DNA of 64,000 nucleotides, from assembly GCA_963675185.2 (NCBI GenBank), contig CAXXOH010000002.1, forward strand, positions 372,001-436,000, in the 5' to 3' direction. Positions 53,352 through 61,663 of the stretch are shown one piece after another. A program made the translations under genes and the position numbers. Source of the DNA: Ilyobacter_A sp963675185. Its GTDB lineage: Bacteria > Fusobacteriota > Fusobacteriia > Fusobacteriales > Fusobacteriaceae. The notes below the pieces were generated by a model. It worked only from the letters and a program-made list of their open reading frames with translations. It had not been told where the DNA came from and searched no databases. The first letter of the stretch is position 1; every line of letters begins with the position of its first letter.

Positions 53352-54350
53352 GTGAAAATAGGTTTGACTTATGACTTAAAGAATGTCTACTTAGAATTGG
53401 GATTTAGCAAGGAGGAGGTTGCTGAATTTGACACTGAAGAGACGATTATCGGTATTGAAGATGCCCTGAAAGAGTTGAGTTTTGATGTGGAAAGGATCGG
53501 AAGATTTCACGAGTTGAATAAAAAATTGATTTCAGGTGAGAAATGGGATTTGATTTTCAATATCTGCGAGGGTATCTACGGCATTTCCAGGGAAGCCCAA
53601 GTCCCTGCACTTTTGGAAGCATACAATATCCCCTATGTTTTCTCAGATCCATTAGTACTATCTCTCACTCTTCACAAGGGAATGGCAAAAAGGGTGGTAA
53701 GAGATGCAGGCTTACCTACTGCCAAGTTTCATGTTGTGGAAGAACTAGAAGACATTGAAAATATAGAATTCGGATTTCCTATGTTTGCAAAACCTGTTGC
53801 CGAGGGGACTGGCAAAGGTGTCAGCCAGCTATCTAAGATAGAGAACAAAGATCAGCTTACTGCCACTTGCAGATTCCTTTTAGAAAATTATAAGCAGCCA
53901 GTTCTTGTTGAAAAATATCTCCCTGGCAGGGAGTTTACAGTTGGCATAGTAGGTACTGGAAAAAGCTCAAGAGTTGTTGGAATGATGGAAGTTAAGTTTA
54001 AAGGGAATACGGATATCTACTCTTTCGAAAGCAAGAATAATTACGAGGAGTTAGTCGAGTACAGCGGTGTTGAAAAAGAGATTTACGACCAGTGTGCAAA
54101 GGTTGCCTTATCTGCATGGAAGGCTTTGGGGTGCAGGGACGGCGGAAGAATCGACATAAGGTTTGATGAAAAAAACGTGGCCAACTTCATAGAAGCAAAT
54201 CCACTTGCAGGGCTTGACCATATACATTCAGACTTACCAATATTGTGTCGTCTAAACGGCATCCTATACAAGGAACTTATAAAAATGATTGTGGGTTCAG
54301 CAATTGAAAGGTATGGGGTGAAGAGATTTGAAAATCTTAATCTTGTATAA
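53352..54350 (+). CDS. D-Ala-D-Ala ligase-like ATP-grasp enzyme (first)
   Basis: Three hundred and thirty-two residues from GTG 53352, behind AAAGGAG inside kamA. It has the ddl architecture: FNICEGIYGISREAQVPALL, FPMFAKPVAEGTGKGVSQL (ATP-binding loop), LVEKYLPGREFTVGI and DGGRIDIRF..NFIEANPLAGL (Mg and nucleotide sites). ATP-grasp ligases of this type join a carboxylate, as acyl phosphate, to an amine. It lies in tandem with another ligase and after kamA, so amide bonds with beta-lysine are likely. It is not a peptidoglycan gene: no mur genes lie nearby. The next gene overlaps its end by 23 bases. Confidence 0.85.
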   Translation: MKIGLTYDLKNVYLELGFSKEEVAEFDTEETIIGIEDALKELSFDVERIGRFHELNKKLISGEKWDLIFNICEGIYGISREAQVPALLEAYNIPYVFSDPLVLSLTLHKGMAKRVVRDAGLPTAKFHVVEELEDIENIEFGFPMFAKPVAEGTGKGVSQLSKIENKDQLTATCRFLLENYKQPVLVEKYLPGREFTVGIVGTGKSSRVVGMMEVKFKGNTDIYSFESKNNYEELVEYSGVEKEIYDQCAKVALSAWKALGCRDGGRIDIRFDEKNVANFIEANPLAGLDHIHSDLPILCRLNGILYKELIKMIVGSAIERYGVKRFENLNLV

Positions 54351-55248
54351 CAAACTTTCAGAAAATTCAGCTAAAGATGAGAAAGATGTTTTGGACCAGG
54401 TATCACTTGTGGAAGAGGAGCTATCTTGGATAGGATATCAGGTCGAAAAGCTGGAATTTTCCTTGGATGTAAAAAGCTTCTTAACTTCTGTATCCAAAGT
54501 GAAGCCGGATGTGGTATTCAACCTTGTGGAATCTGTGGAGAACAACGGCAAGTTGATCTGCCTTGCTCCAGGAATATTGGAGCATATAGGTATGCCATAT
54601 ACCGGGACTAAGTACGACCAGATGTTTTTATGTCAAAACAAGGTGGTGGCAAAGGAGCTTATGGGAAAAAATGATATTCTAACTCCTAGATGGTCAAGAA
54701 CCGATAACCCCAAATTTATTCCTGGAAAACAGTACCTTGTAAAACCTATCTGGGAAGATGGCTCACTTGGGATAGAGGATGAAAAACTGTTTACATCTGT
54801 TAATGAGGATTTAAAGAGTTACGACCCCGATAAATTTTTTTTAGAGGAATATGTGGACGGAAGAGAGTTTAATGTTGCCATACTCGCAGGAGAGGTCCTT
54901 GAGCCCGCAGAAATTATCTTCAGAGGTTTTGAGGGACTTCCTAAAATACTTGGATACAAGGCAAAATGGGAGGAGGATTCCTTTCAGTACAAGAACACCT
55001 TTAGAAGTTTTGACATAGAAGAAGGGGTAAGAAAAAAATTAAAAGAGATAGGTGAAAAATGCTGGATTTTTTTTAATATGAAGGGGTATGCAAGAGTGGA
55101 TTTTAGGATGGACCCTTCTGGAGAAATTTACGTGTTGGAAGTAAACCCAAACCCATGTATATCTGCAGATAGTGGATTTATCGCTGCGGCACAAAATTTT
55201 GGGTATTCCAAAAAAGATGTTGTAGAAAAAATATTAAAGGACGTTTAA
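54328..55248 (+). CDS. D-Ala-D-Ala ligase-like ATP-grasp enzyme (second)
   Basis: Three hundred and six residues from TTG 54328, preceded by GGGGTGAAGAG within the end of the first ligase gene, which implies translational coupling. Landmarks: VVFNLVESVENNGKLICLAP, IPYTGTKYDQM-like MPYTGTKYDQM, QYLVKPIWEDGSLGIED (ATP loop), FFLEEYVDGREFNVAIL and GYARVDFRMDPSGEIYVLEV then NPNPCISADSG. It is clearly diverged from its neighbour, so the two ligases probably use different acceptors or act in series. Product unknown. Confidence 0.85.
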   Translation: MKILILYNKLSENSAKDEKDVLDQVSLVEEELSWIGYQVEKLEFSLDVKSFLTSVSKVKPDVVFNLVESVENNGKLICLAPGILEHIGMPYTGTKYDQMFLCQNKVVAKELMGKNDILTPRWSRTDNPKFIPGKQYLVKPIWEDGSLGIEDEKLFTSVNEDLKSYDPDKFFLEEYVDGREFNVAILAGEVLEPAEIIFRGFEGLPKILGYKAKWEEDSFQYKNTFRSFDIEEGVRKKLKEIGEKCWIFFNMKGYARVDFRMDPSGEIYVLEVNPNPCISADSGFIAAAQNFGYSKKDVVEKILKDV

Positions 55249-55259
55249 GGAGTAATCTT

Positions 55260-55736
55260 ATGCATAGAGATTATCTATTAGAAGAGGATAGGAACAGAGT
55301 ATTTGAAATACTACAGTCATCCGGCTACTTTTATCCCTATGAGATCGATATAGGGATGGAGGTCGTGGACGAATACCTTAAAAAAGGAGAGGAAAGTGGC
55401 TACAGCTTCATAGGGAGCTTAGAAGGTGATTCTAAAATTCTATCGGGCTTTATATGTTTTGGTAAGACTCCCTGCACAGATAACAGGTATGATATCTACT
55501 GGATAGCCGTAGACAATGAAAAGAGGGGTAAGGGACTTGGAAAGCTGCTAATGAAAGCGGCAGAAAAAGCCATCACTTCAGATGGCGGTAAGCTTCTTTT
55601 TGTAGAAACTTCCTCCAGGTCAAGGTACAGGGATACCAGAAACTTTTATGAAAGTTGCAATTTTTCGATACACGCGGTGGTAAGAGATTTTTATTCTGAT
55701 GGCGATAGCAAGATAGTATACAGCAAAAAACTATAA
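55260..55736 (+). CDS. GNAT-family N-acetyltransferase
   Basis: One hundred and fifty-eight residues. The GNAT core is DIYWIAVDNEKRGKGLGKLL with the acetyl-CoA loop RGKGLG (Q/RxxGxG/A), followed by SSRSRYRDTRNFYESCNF. ATG 55260 follows AAGGAGTAATC, 11 bases after the second ligase. It is the last gene of the kamA operon. In methanogens and some bacteria an acetyltransferase beside lysine 2,3-aminomutase (AblB) makes the osmolyte N-epsilon-acetyl-beta-lysine; here the two ligases between them suggest a longer product that is acetylated. Confidence 0.88.
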   Translation: MHRDYLLEEDRNRVFEILQSSGYFYPYEIDIGMEVVDEYLKKGEESGYSFIGSLEGDSKILSGFICFGKTPCTDNRYDIYWIAVDNEKRGKGLGKLLMKAAEKAITSDGGKLLFVETSSRSRYRDTRNFYESCNFSIHAVVRDFYSDGDSKIVYSKKL

Positions 55737-55797
55737 CTTCGACTCACTAATGAAACTTAGCATAAAACAACTTACTCTAAATCCTGGGTGACATACT

Positions 55798-55830
55798 CCC
55801 ACCACCTAGAGCATAGCTCTTGAGGTGGGG
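55798..55830. ncRNA. Right-end hairpin of an IS605/IS200-type element (reRNA/omega-RNA scaffold region)
   Basis: CCCACCACCT..AGGTGGGGG forms a strong stem around AGAGCATAGCTCTTG. It follows the TnpB C-terminal remnant, where the 3' end of such elements carries a guide-RNA scaffold that reads through the right end. The transposase genes are broken, so any RNA would lack its partner in cis. A GGGTGACATACTCCC pair lies beside it. Confidence 0.55.
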
Positions 55831-55888
55831 GCTTCTCTTTTAAAAGAGGTCTTGGGTTGTAGGTGCTTTTGTTAGCCACCTAAGATTA

Positions 55889-56040
55889 CTAAGCTAACCG
55901 GGGATGCACTTCCCTTAGTATATTTTTGGCTGCATTGATGTCCCTGTCCTCGGTATGACCACAGAACGGGCATACTAATGTCCTTACAGCCAGGGACTGC
56001 AGCTTGGTTTTATTTTTAACATGCTTTAAAAAGAGTCTAT
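55889..56040 (-). pseudogene. TnpB (IS605 OrfB), C-terminal zinc-ribbon remnant
   Basis: The minus-strand frame reads KTKLQSLAVRTLVCPFCGHT EDRDINAAKNILREVHPRLA and stops. CPFCGH..DRDINAA is the last zinc-ribbon half and the third catalytic Asp (RuvC III) of TnpB. The first 250-300 residues are missing. It abuts a TnpA fragment on the other strand. Confidence 0.88.
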
Positions 56041-56080
56041 AATATAATCAGTCGCAAAACACAGGAGGACTATATTTATT

Positions 56081-56155
56081 ATGAAACTCGACAGTAATAC
56101 ACATTCTGTCTTTAGCATGAATTATCACTTTGTCATCTGCGTTAACATATCTCGA
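56081..56155 (+). pseudogene. TnpA (IS200/IS605 Y1 transposase), N-terminal remnant
   Basis: From ATG 56081 behind AGGAGGA: MKLDSNTHSVFSMNYHFVIC. This is the N-terminal strand of IS200-type TnpA, with the following KYRRKV region already diverged (VNISRYY). The remaining 110 residues with HUH and Tyr are missing, as the antiporter gene begins at the same point. Head-to-head with the TnpB remnant, as in IS605 elements. Confidence 0.75.
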
Positions 56156-56157
56156 TA

Positions 56158-58644
56158 TTATTTTTCCTCTCTTTCTCTTAATTTTTCTGAAAACTCCAAG
56201 TAATTATTAGAAGATATAATATTCGAAAGAAGCTTTTTATCTATAACTATTTTCGCAATTTCAGAAAGAATTTTTAATTGTCTATTCATTAAATCTGATT
56301 TTGGTGATAAAAGTACTATAATAATTTTAGGAATGGAATTTATATTGCCCACATTAAACTTTTCTCTATTTGTAGCAATATATACCAAATAATCATCAAT
56401 AAGATTTGTGTAGGTATGTATCAGCAGTGTCTCACGAGTAAGCTCTACTGGCGATTTTTTCAGTATATTCATCAAATCATCGTATATCTCTTTGTTTCCA
56501 TTAAAAAAATTATCTGCAATTACTTTAAATACTCTTTCTGGGTTACTGTCTTGAAAGTTAAACATAAAATTACCTTCTGGTATCCTTCTAATAAGCGAGG
56601 ATTCTCCTAGGAGATTTTCATATAAACACTCCTCATCCACACATAAATTACACGAAGGATACACTGCTATAATATTATTATTACTAAATTTCTCTACCAA
56701 CTTAGCTGGTAACCTATCAAAGGTCAGCCTCCATCCTAGTTGGCCCTGTCTTGCCATCATCTGAATAATCATATCATTGTTTTTCACTATCCCTATCAAG
56801 ATGTCATCTATATCTTTCCAGCTTTTGATAGTCATAAATTTATAGTTAAGAGTGGTAGATTTTTTAGCAACCAAATTTTTTAATTCCTCTTTTGTAGGTT
56901 CATCAGATATTATTATTAGATTTGAGTTAATAGATAACACCATCTTAATTATAGAGTAAAATTCATCTATAAAACCACTCTGTCTATTAATCAAGGGTGG
57001 TACCATCAAAAATATATTTTTAGTTATCCCGACAGGATGCATTATCCTTGTAATATACGTGGTCTCACTGCTCTTTTTTATAAACTGATCTATTACCCTA
57101 CTAAATATCCTATGGTGCCTTTTTTTAATTTTATTCCAACTAAGAATAACTTTAGAAATTCTATATTCCTTAATAACTTTTGCTATAGCACTAGAAACAT
57201 TAATATCTATTCTATTCAGAGGTATAGCACTCTTTTGTGTAGAGTTTGCAAAGATGACCACCTTAGTAAGTATACCCTCACCCTCTAACACTTGTCTGTC
57301 AACATCTTGACCATCTATAGCTACAGTCAGTGGATACAGCGGTTCATGACTCTCCCTCTCTTTTAACAAAAAGGCAAGCTCTGTCAAGTTTTTCAAGTTA
57401 CTTGTATCTTTAAGAGGAAGGAGTATTCTGTTCGTTTTTATAGCATCTGAAACCTCATAGTTAGCCTGCTCCTCCAAGGCCACTTCTTTTGCATATTTTT
57501 CAGTGAACACAGTTCCTAAAAAACAAGTTGCTACTATCATCATTATGGTCCCAGTCAGTATTTCTTCATTAAATATACTGACTCTATACCCTATCGTTAC
57601 AACTGCTAATGTAGCTGCTGCCTGATTCACACTCATTGCGAACATTAAATTTGTCTCTGATTTTTTTAATTTAATAGTATTACCAAATCCAATTGCTGCC
57701 AAATACTTAGAAACTATAGCTACTATAATCATGGTTATGGATATTTTTAGAGTGCTCGTTCCACTAAAAAAATGACTTATATCTATTATCATCCCCACAG
57801 AAATCAGGAAAAAAGGAATAAACATAGAACTTCCCACAAACTGTACTCTGTTCATCAATGTACTCTTTTCAGGGATCAAAGTATTTAGAACAAGTCCAGC
57901 CAAAAAAGCTCCTATAATAGGTTCTAAACCTATCAAGTGGGAAAAATATGCTAGCATAAATAGAACAGTAACTATAAAAACATATTCCTCTACACCTGAT
58001 TCCGAGGAATAGCTTCTGAAAAACCATCTTGTAAGTTTAGGAAGGTAAAGTATAGTCAAAGCAACATACAAGGCACTGAAAGTAAATAATTTCATCCAGA
58101 AGAAAGCACTCAAATTTCCTTGATTAGAAGCTATTACAATTATCATGATTAAAAATGCCAATGTGTCTGTAATAATAGTTGCACCTATAGTGGTGGATAC
58201 AGAACTTTTTTTAGACAATCCCAACTTGCTGACTATAGGAAAACTAATTAAAGTATGGGATGAAAACAAACTAGCCATCAGGACAGATGCCATTAAACTC
58301 ATGCCCAATATGTATAGGCCGCTAAAAACGCCCATTACCAGTGGGATTGCAAAGGTTAAAAGTCCAAAAAATATACTATGGTGTTTATTCTTCTTTATCT
58401 CTCCTAAGTTTATCTCAAGTCCTGCTTCAAACATAATATACAAAAGCCCAATAGTTCCAAGTAATTCTATGGTTCGATCATTTTCTAGTACTCCAAAAGT
58501 ATGTGGTCCAACGATAAGACCGGCTGCAATCAAGCCTACTATTCCTGGGAGCTTTAATTTTTCAGCCAATAACGGTGCTACCAATACAATAAACATAACT
58601 ATAGCAAATATTAGTACAGGATCATGTATGGGTAAACTAATCAA
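56158..58644 (-). CDS. Cation/H+ antiporter (CPA2) with USP-like and PTS-EIIA-like C-terminal domains
   Basis: Eight hundred and twenty-eight residues. The N-terminal 390 residues form a NapA/KefB-like exchanger with about 12 helices: EKLKLPGIVGLIAAGLIVGP, SFPIVSKLG, TIGATIITDTLAFLIM with the ion-binding Asp, and GLEPIIGAFLAGLVLN. Residues about 405-640 look like two universal-stress-protein repeats (NRILLPLKDTSNLKNLTELA). The last 160 residues resemble a PTS EIIA type-2 domain (LIHTYTNLIDDYLVYIATN with a His, and PKIIIVLLSPKSD..QLKILSEIAKIV), usually a regulatory module in such exchangers. It exchanges Na+ or K+ for H+ across the membrane. It sits between two pieces of a broken IS605 element. 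Confidence 0.85.
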   Translation of the reverse strand: MISLPIHDPVLIFAIVMFIVLVAPLLAEKLKLPGIVGLIAAGLIVGPHTFGVLENDRTIELLGTIGLLYIMFEAGLEINLGEIKKNKHHSIFFGLLTFAIPLVMGVFSGLYILGMSLMASVLMASLFSSHTLISFPIVSKLGLSKKSSVSTTIGATIITDTLAFLIMIIVIASNQGNLSAFFWMKLFTFSALYVALTILYLPKLTRWFFRSYSSESGVEEYVFIVTVLFMLAYFSHLIGLEPIIGAFLAGLVLNTLIPEKSTLMNRVQFVGSSMFIPFFLISVGMIIDISHFFSGTSTLKISITMIIVAIVSKYLAAIGFGNTIKLKKSETNLMFAMSVNQAAATLAVVTIGYRVSIFNEEILTGTIMMIVATCFLGTVFTEKYAKEVALEEQANYEVSDAIKTNRILLPLKDTSNLKNLTELAFLLKERESHEPLYPLTVAIDGQDVDRQVLEGEGILTKVVIFANSTQKSAIPLNRIDINVSSAIAKVIKEYRISKVILSWNKIKKRHHRIFSRVIDQFIKKSSETTYITRIMHPVGITKNIFLMVPPLINRQSGFIDEFYSIIKMVLSINSNLIIISDEPTKEELKNLVAKKSTTLNYKFMTIKSWKDIDDILIGIVKNNDMIIQMMARQGQLGWRLTFDRLPAKLVEKFSNNNIIAVYPSCNLCVDEECLYENLLGESSLIRRIPEGNFMFNFQDSNPERVFKVIADNFFNGNKEIYDDLMNILKKSPVELTRETLLIHTYTNLIDDYLVYIATNREKFNVGNINSIPKIIIVLLSPKSDLMNRQLKILSEIAKIVIDKKLLSNIISSNNYLEFSEKLREREEK

Positions 58645-58813
58645 AACACATCACTCCCTTTAAAAAAATATAATTCATCTACTAAAAAATTAAATAATTG
58701 CTCTCACTATATAATCAATACTTTGGACATCTTGAAATCAAAATTTTTGTCAGACTCTTCCTCCTTAAAACTAAAGGATAAAATCACTGCTTTTGTATTA
58801 TTATCAATTTTTT
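58645..58813. other. Upstream region of the antiporter gene
   Basis: About 170 AT-rich bases holding the antiporter promoter (minus strand). No other structure noted. Confidence 0.4.
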
Positions 58814-59014
58814 TCAGGTATCCAGATCTAAATCTTTACGAAATTGCTTGACATCATTGAATATTAAAAGACGGGCAAGCATATTATCTGATATAATTGT
58901 GTTAGAGTAATCTTCGAAAAAATACTCTTTTTCCTCCTTGTATGTGTACAATCCAATATATCCCTGGAGAATATCATAGGTAGTAATATCTTTAATATCG
59001 CAATTATACTTTGT
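58814..59014 (-). pseudogene. Short open frame with coding-like composition, no start
   Basis: Sixty-six codons open on the minus strand between a TAA at 59015 and TGA at 58814: TTYDILQGYIGLYTYKEEKE, then FFEDYSNTIISDNMLARLLI FNDVKQFRKDLDLDT. There is no ATG before residue 44. It reads like the end of a soluble protein and probably is the remainder of one; the family is not recognised. Confidence 0.4.
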
Positions 59015-59131
59015 TTATATTTGTATTCTCAGGAAAAGGAAAAAAATTTGAAAAGTTGGAAGGTATTATATTTGTTTTACTCCATGTACTATATACAATA
59101 TATCCTATAATCCATCAACTAATTAAAAAAC

Positions 59132-59154
59132 CGCTCTAGTTAATAGCTAGAGCG
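59132..59154 (-). terminator. Terminator of the Ala/Gly-repeat gene
   Basis: CGCTCTAG pairs with CTAGAGCG around TTAATAG, followed by GTTTTTTAATTA on the minus strand. Confidence 0.85.
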
Positions 59155-59192
59155 ATTCTCTTTATTAAATTCCTATACAAATCCTACAATAG

Positions 59193-59756
59193 TTACTTAG
59201 AACTTCCTTTAATTACCCTTTCCACTATATCTTTTGGTAAAGACGCTGCTGCTAACAAAGCTTTTTTAGCTGTACTCGCAGCTTCTGTTCCAATATCATC
59301 TGCAGCCTTTAATACACCTGTAATTGCAGCTTCCGCAGTCTTTATAGTATCGACACCTATTACTTTTGCAGCATTAATTGCCCCTTCTACAGCAGCTACG
59401 GCTACAGTTCCAATATCTCCTCCAATATCTGCTGCACCTTGTATTACTCCTTTGGTAGCTTTTTTAGTCGCGCCGATAACATCTCCTCCAATATCTGATA
59501 CTCCAACAATCAGAGCTCTTACTGTTCCCTTGGTCGCCTCTGCAATAGGTGTACCAACCTTTACTGCCCCTTTTATTGCTCCTGCTCCAACTGCAGCAAC
59601 CTCTTCCAACCCTGATTTCCCAATCTCCCCAATATCCTTAAACACGCCAACAATTTGTTTCTTAACTGCTGTTCTAAGTGCTGTAATTATATCGTCTACT
59701 CCCTCAATTGAAGCAACAACGGCTTTACTTGTTTCATTAATTATCTTATCTAACAT
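59193..59756 (-). CDS. Ala/Gly/Val-rich repetitive protein, family not recognised
   Basis: One hundred and eighty-seven residues, made of about seven to eight degenerate 22-residue units, each roughly ATKxxxxGxIxGAADIGGDxx (for example GVSDIGGDVIGATKKATKGV, IQGAADIGGDIGTVAVAAVE, VLKAADDIGTEAASTAKKAL). The pattern of small residues with periodic DIG turns would form amphipathic helices, like LEA-type or glycine-zipper proteins. No signal peptide or Cys. ATG 59756 follows AGGAGG and a terminator follows. It might be a membrane-surface or stress-protecting protein (inference). It sits next to the large antiporter. Confidence 0.7.
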   Translation of the reverse strand: MLDKIINETSKAVVASIEGVDDIITALRTAVKKQIVGVFKDIGEIGKSGLEEVAAVGAGAIKGAVKVGTPIAEATKGTVRALIVGVSDIGGDVIGATKKATKGVIQGAADIGGDIGTVAVAAVEGAINAAKVIGVDTIKTAEAAITGVLKAADDIGTEAASTAKKALLAAASLPKDIVERVIKGSSK

Positions 59757-59943
59757 GATTAATCCTCCTTAATTTGATAAAAAAGGAACCTCTTTTATTT
59801 ATAGAGTTCTTTTACCGTGAAAGAGATCCACAACAATACTTTACTAGTATGAAAAGTGGCAACTGAACAATTATCAATTTATATTTACTACTTTAAGTAT
59901 ATTTTACTACACTTAAACATTTTAAATATTTGTATTTTTTAAC

Positions 59944-60669
59944 TTATAGATTGTCAAATTCGTGTAGCTTTGCAACTCTTAATCTTTGCTTATGGTAGTT
60001 GTTAGAGCCTTTAACCTATTAGAGAGTTTCCTTTGTGCTCTAGCTAGTTTCCATAACCTTGTAAAACCTAGGGAAATTGGCTTTCTCTCCCTCGGATGAT
60101 ACATAGAGCTCTTTCATGGAAAAGTCCAGCCCGACTATTTTCGATGACGGTTGCTTTATTATTTCCATTTCATACTCCGTTAGTATGGAAACGTAGTCTT
60201 TGTCAGTGGGCGTTTTAGAAATAGTAGCACTTTTCATCTTGTAATTTTGAGGTATCTGTCTATAATTCATAAACTTAACCAAGCCCAGTTTGGGCAGCTT
60301 CACAAAGTTCTCGTCAATTCAGATACTGTTTTTTACTAAATTGGTAGTATAGGATTTTCTGGTATGTTTTTTGCTCTTGAACTTAGGAAGTGTGGCTCTT
60401 TTCTGAAAAAAATTAACAAAAGCCTTTTTCATATTGAGCTGAGCATTCGCAAGAGCCAGGCTGTCGACTTCTTTTAACCAAGGGAATTCATGTTTGTAGA
60501 TAGCAGGAGTTAAAATTTTGCTTTTTCCAGTTTCCTCGTAGTGTTTTTTACTATCAGCTAAAAGTCTGTTGTAAACAAATTTGGAAGAACCAAAGTTTTT
60601 TTCTATTAGTATCGTCTGCTCTTGGTTGGGCTTCAACCTGAACTTGAAAGCATTGTTAAGTTTTTCCAT
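59944..60669 (-). pseudogene. TnpB (IS605 OrfB), N-terminal and middle part, broken
   Basis: From ATG 60669 (perfect AAAGGAGGTGA site) it reads MEKLNNAFKFRLKPNQEQTI, KKAFVNFFQKRATLPKFKSK and, after an in-frame TGA, IVGLDFSMKELYVSSEGEKA (RuvC I region, with the Asp in GLDFS). Frameshifts follow near 60,045 and 59,990, and the last recognisable piece is NYHKQRLRVAKLHEF. The C-terminal zinc ribbon is missing. Both the remnant here and the one at 55.9 kb are on the minus strand; together they cover most of one TnpB. Confidence 0.85.
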
Positions 60670-60720
60670 GGACACTCACCTCCTTTATTTTCTTATAAGA
60701 TTTCTTAACTAAAGTTAAGA

Positions 60721-61409
60721 GCGATTCATCTAGCCACCTCATTAAGACAACAATATTTTCTATTCCTTTTACACTTCCTTCATACCTGTACACATAATGA
60801 GTTTTTCATCTTTCAGTATTTTAGCATATTCACTCAGTTTTGCTCTGATTCTATCTGGGTAAAAAATCCTGTTAGATTTTATTCCGCTAATAACTTGAAA
60901 TCCTAATTGTTGAGTTTTATTAATGAATTCCGCTGAAGTATACCAGTTATCTGTTAATACATAGCTTTTTCTTTCAAGTTGAATATTTACCCCTTCTAAT
61001 GTGTCAAGTGCTAAATCTATCTTAGTTTTAAATGGCCGGTTTTGCTCTGCGCTAGAATCTTTAGAGAGATATGTTTTGAAGTCCAAAGGTAATGACAGTC
61101 CATTAAAATGTCCGTGTAAAGAAGTGATGCAATGAGACCATTCGTTTTTATTAGAAACATGAGAATAATTAAACTTCAATCCTTGTATATTTTTAGAAAA
61201 AGTTTTTTTAGTAGAAAGAGTGTCATCAATAGAAAAGAAAAAAGGATCTTCAGAACTTGCATTTTTCATTTCATTAAGAGCATTCTTTTTTCTATCAGAA
61301 TTAAGGGTTAATATATCCATTGAGTAGGCAACTCCTTGAGGTTTTTTGGTGTCGTTACCTTTATATTACCTCAAGAATTGCCTGTTTTTAATTTTTTGCA
61401 CAAGTCGAG
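60721..61409 (-). mobile_element. Right half of an IS4-superfamily (IS701-like) element
   Basis: The right inverted repeat (GTCGAG side, 61395-61409) is followed by a transposase frame (60769-61320) that starts late, at LTLNSDRKKNALNEM, and has FFFSIDDTLSTKK, YVLTDNWYTSAEFI and KSNRIFYPDRIR like the intact copy at 27.4 kb. A frameshift near 60,780 precedes YRYEGSVKGIEN..WLDES and the sequence ends at 60,721. About 45 N-terminal residues and the whole C-terminal third are missing. Confidence 0.85.
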
Positions 61410-61663
61410 TAAATAATTAAAAAACCTCTTATTTAGCTACTGTTTAAAATTTCAAACCTTTCATACATTACTTTAGAGTAAGCTCAAACTGAAGATTTTA
61501 TTTGTGGATGTCATTTCAAAATATTTATTTTTATTTTAGTTTTATTTTGTCTGGGTTTTGACAATTTAAATCTAAACAAAAAGGGTTGCATATTGACTAA
61601 ACGTACTCTATAATAAATAGTATTTAAAATACTCGTAAATATTTATCCTTAAAGGGGGTACAA
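61410..61663. promoter_or_regulatory. Upstream region of the OmpA-type gene
   Basis: About 250 bases. TTGACA-like TTGACAATT at 61557-61565 followed by TATAAT-like TCTATAATAAAT near 61,606-61,617 make a plausible, poorly spaced promoter. AAAGGGGG (61651-61658) is a good ribosome site for ATG 61664. Confidence 0.5.

Noticed and set aside
53352..55248. The two ATP-grasp genes as cell-wall D-Ala-D-Ala ligases
   Set aside because: They form a translationally coupled unit with kamA and a GNAT, are unlike each other and have no mur or van genes beside them.
59193..59756. Ala/Gly repeat protein as a coding artefact
   Set aside because: It has a proper ribosome site, ATG, a single clean frame, and its own terminator, so it is kept as a gene.
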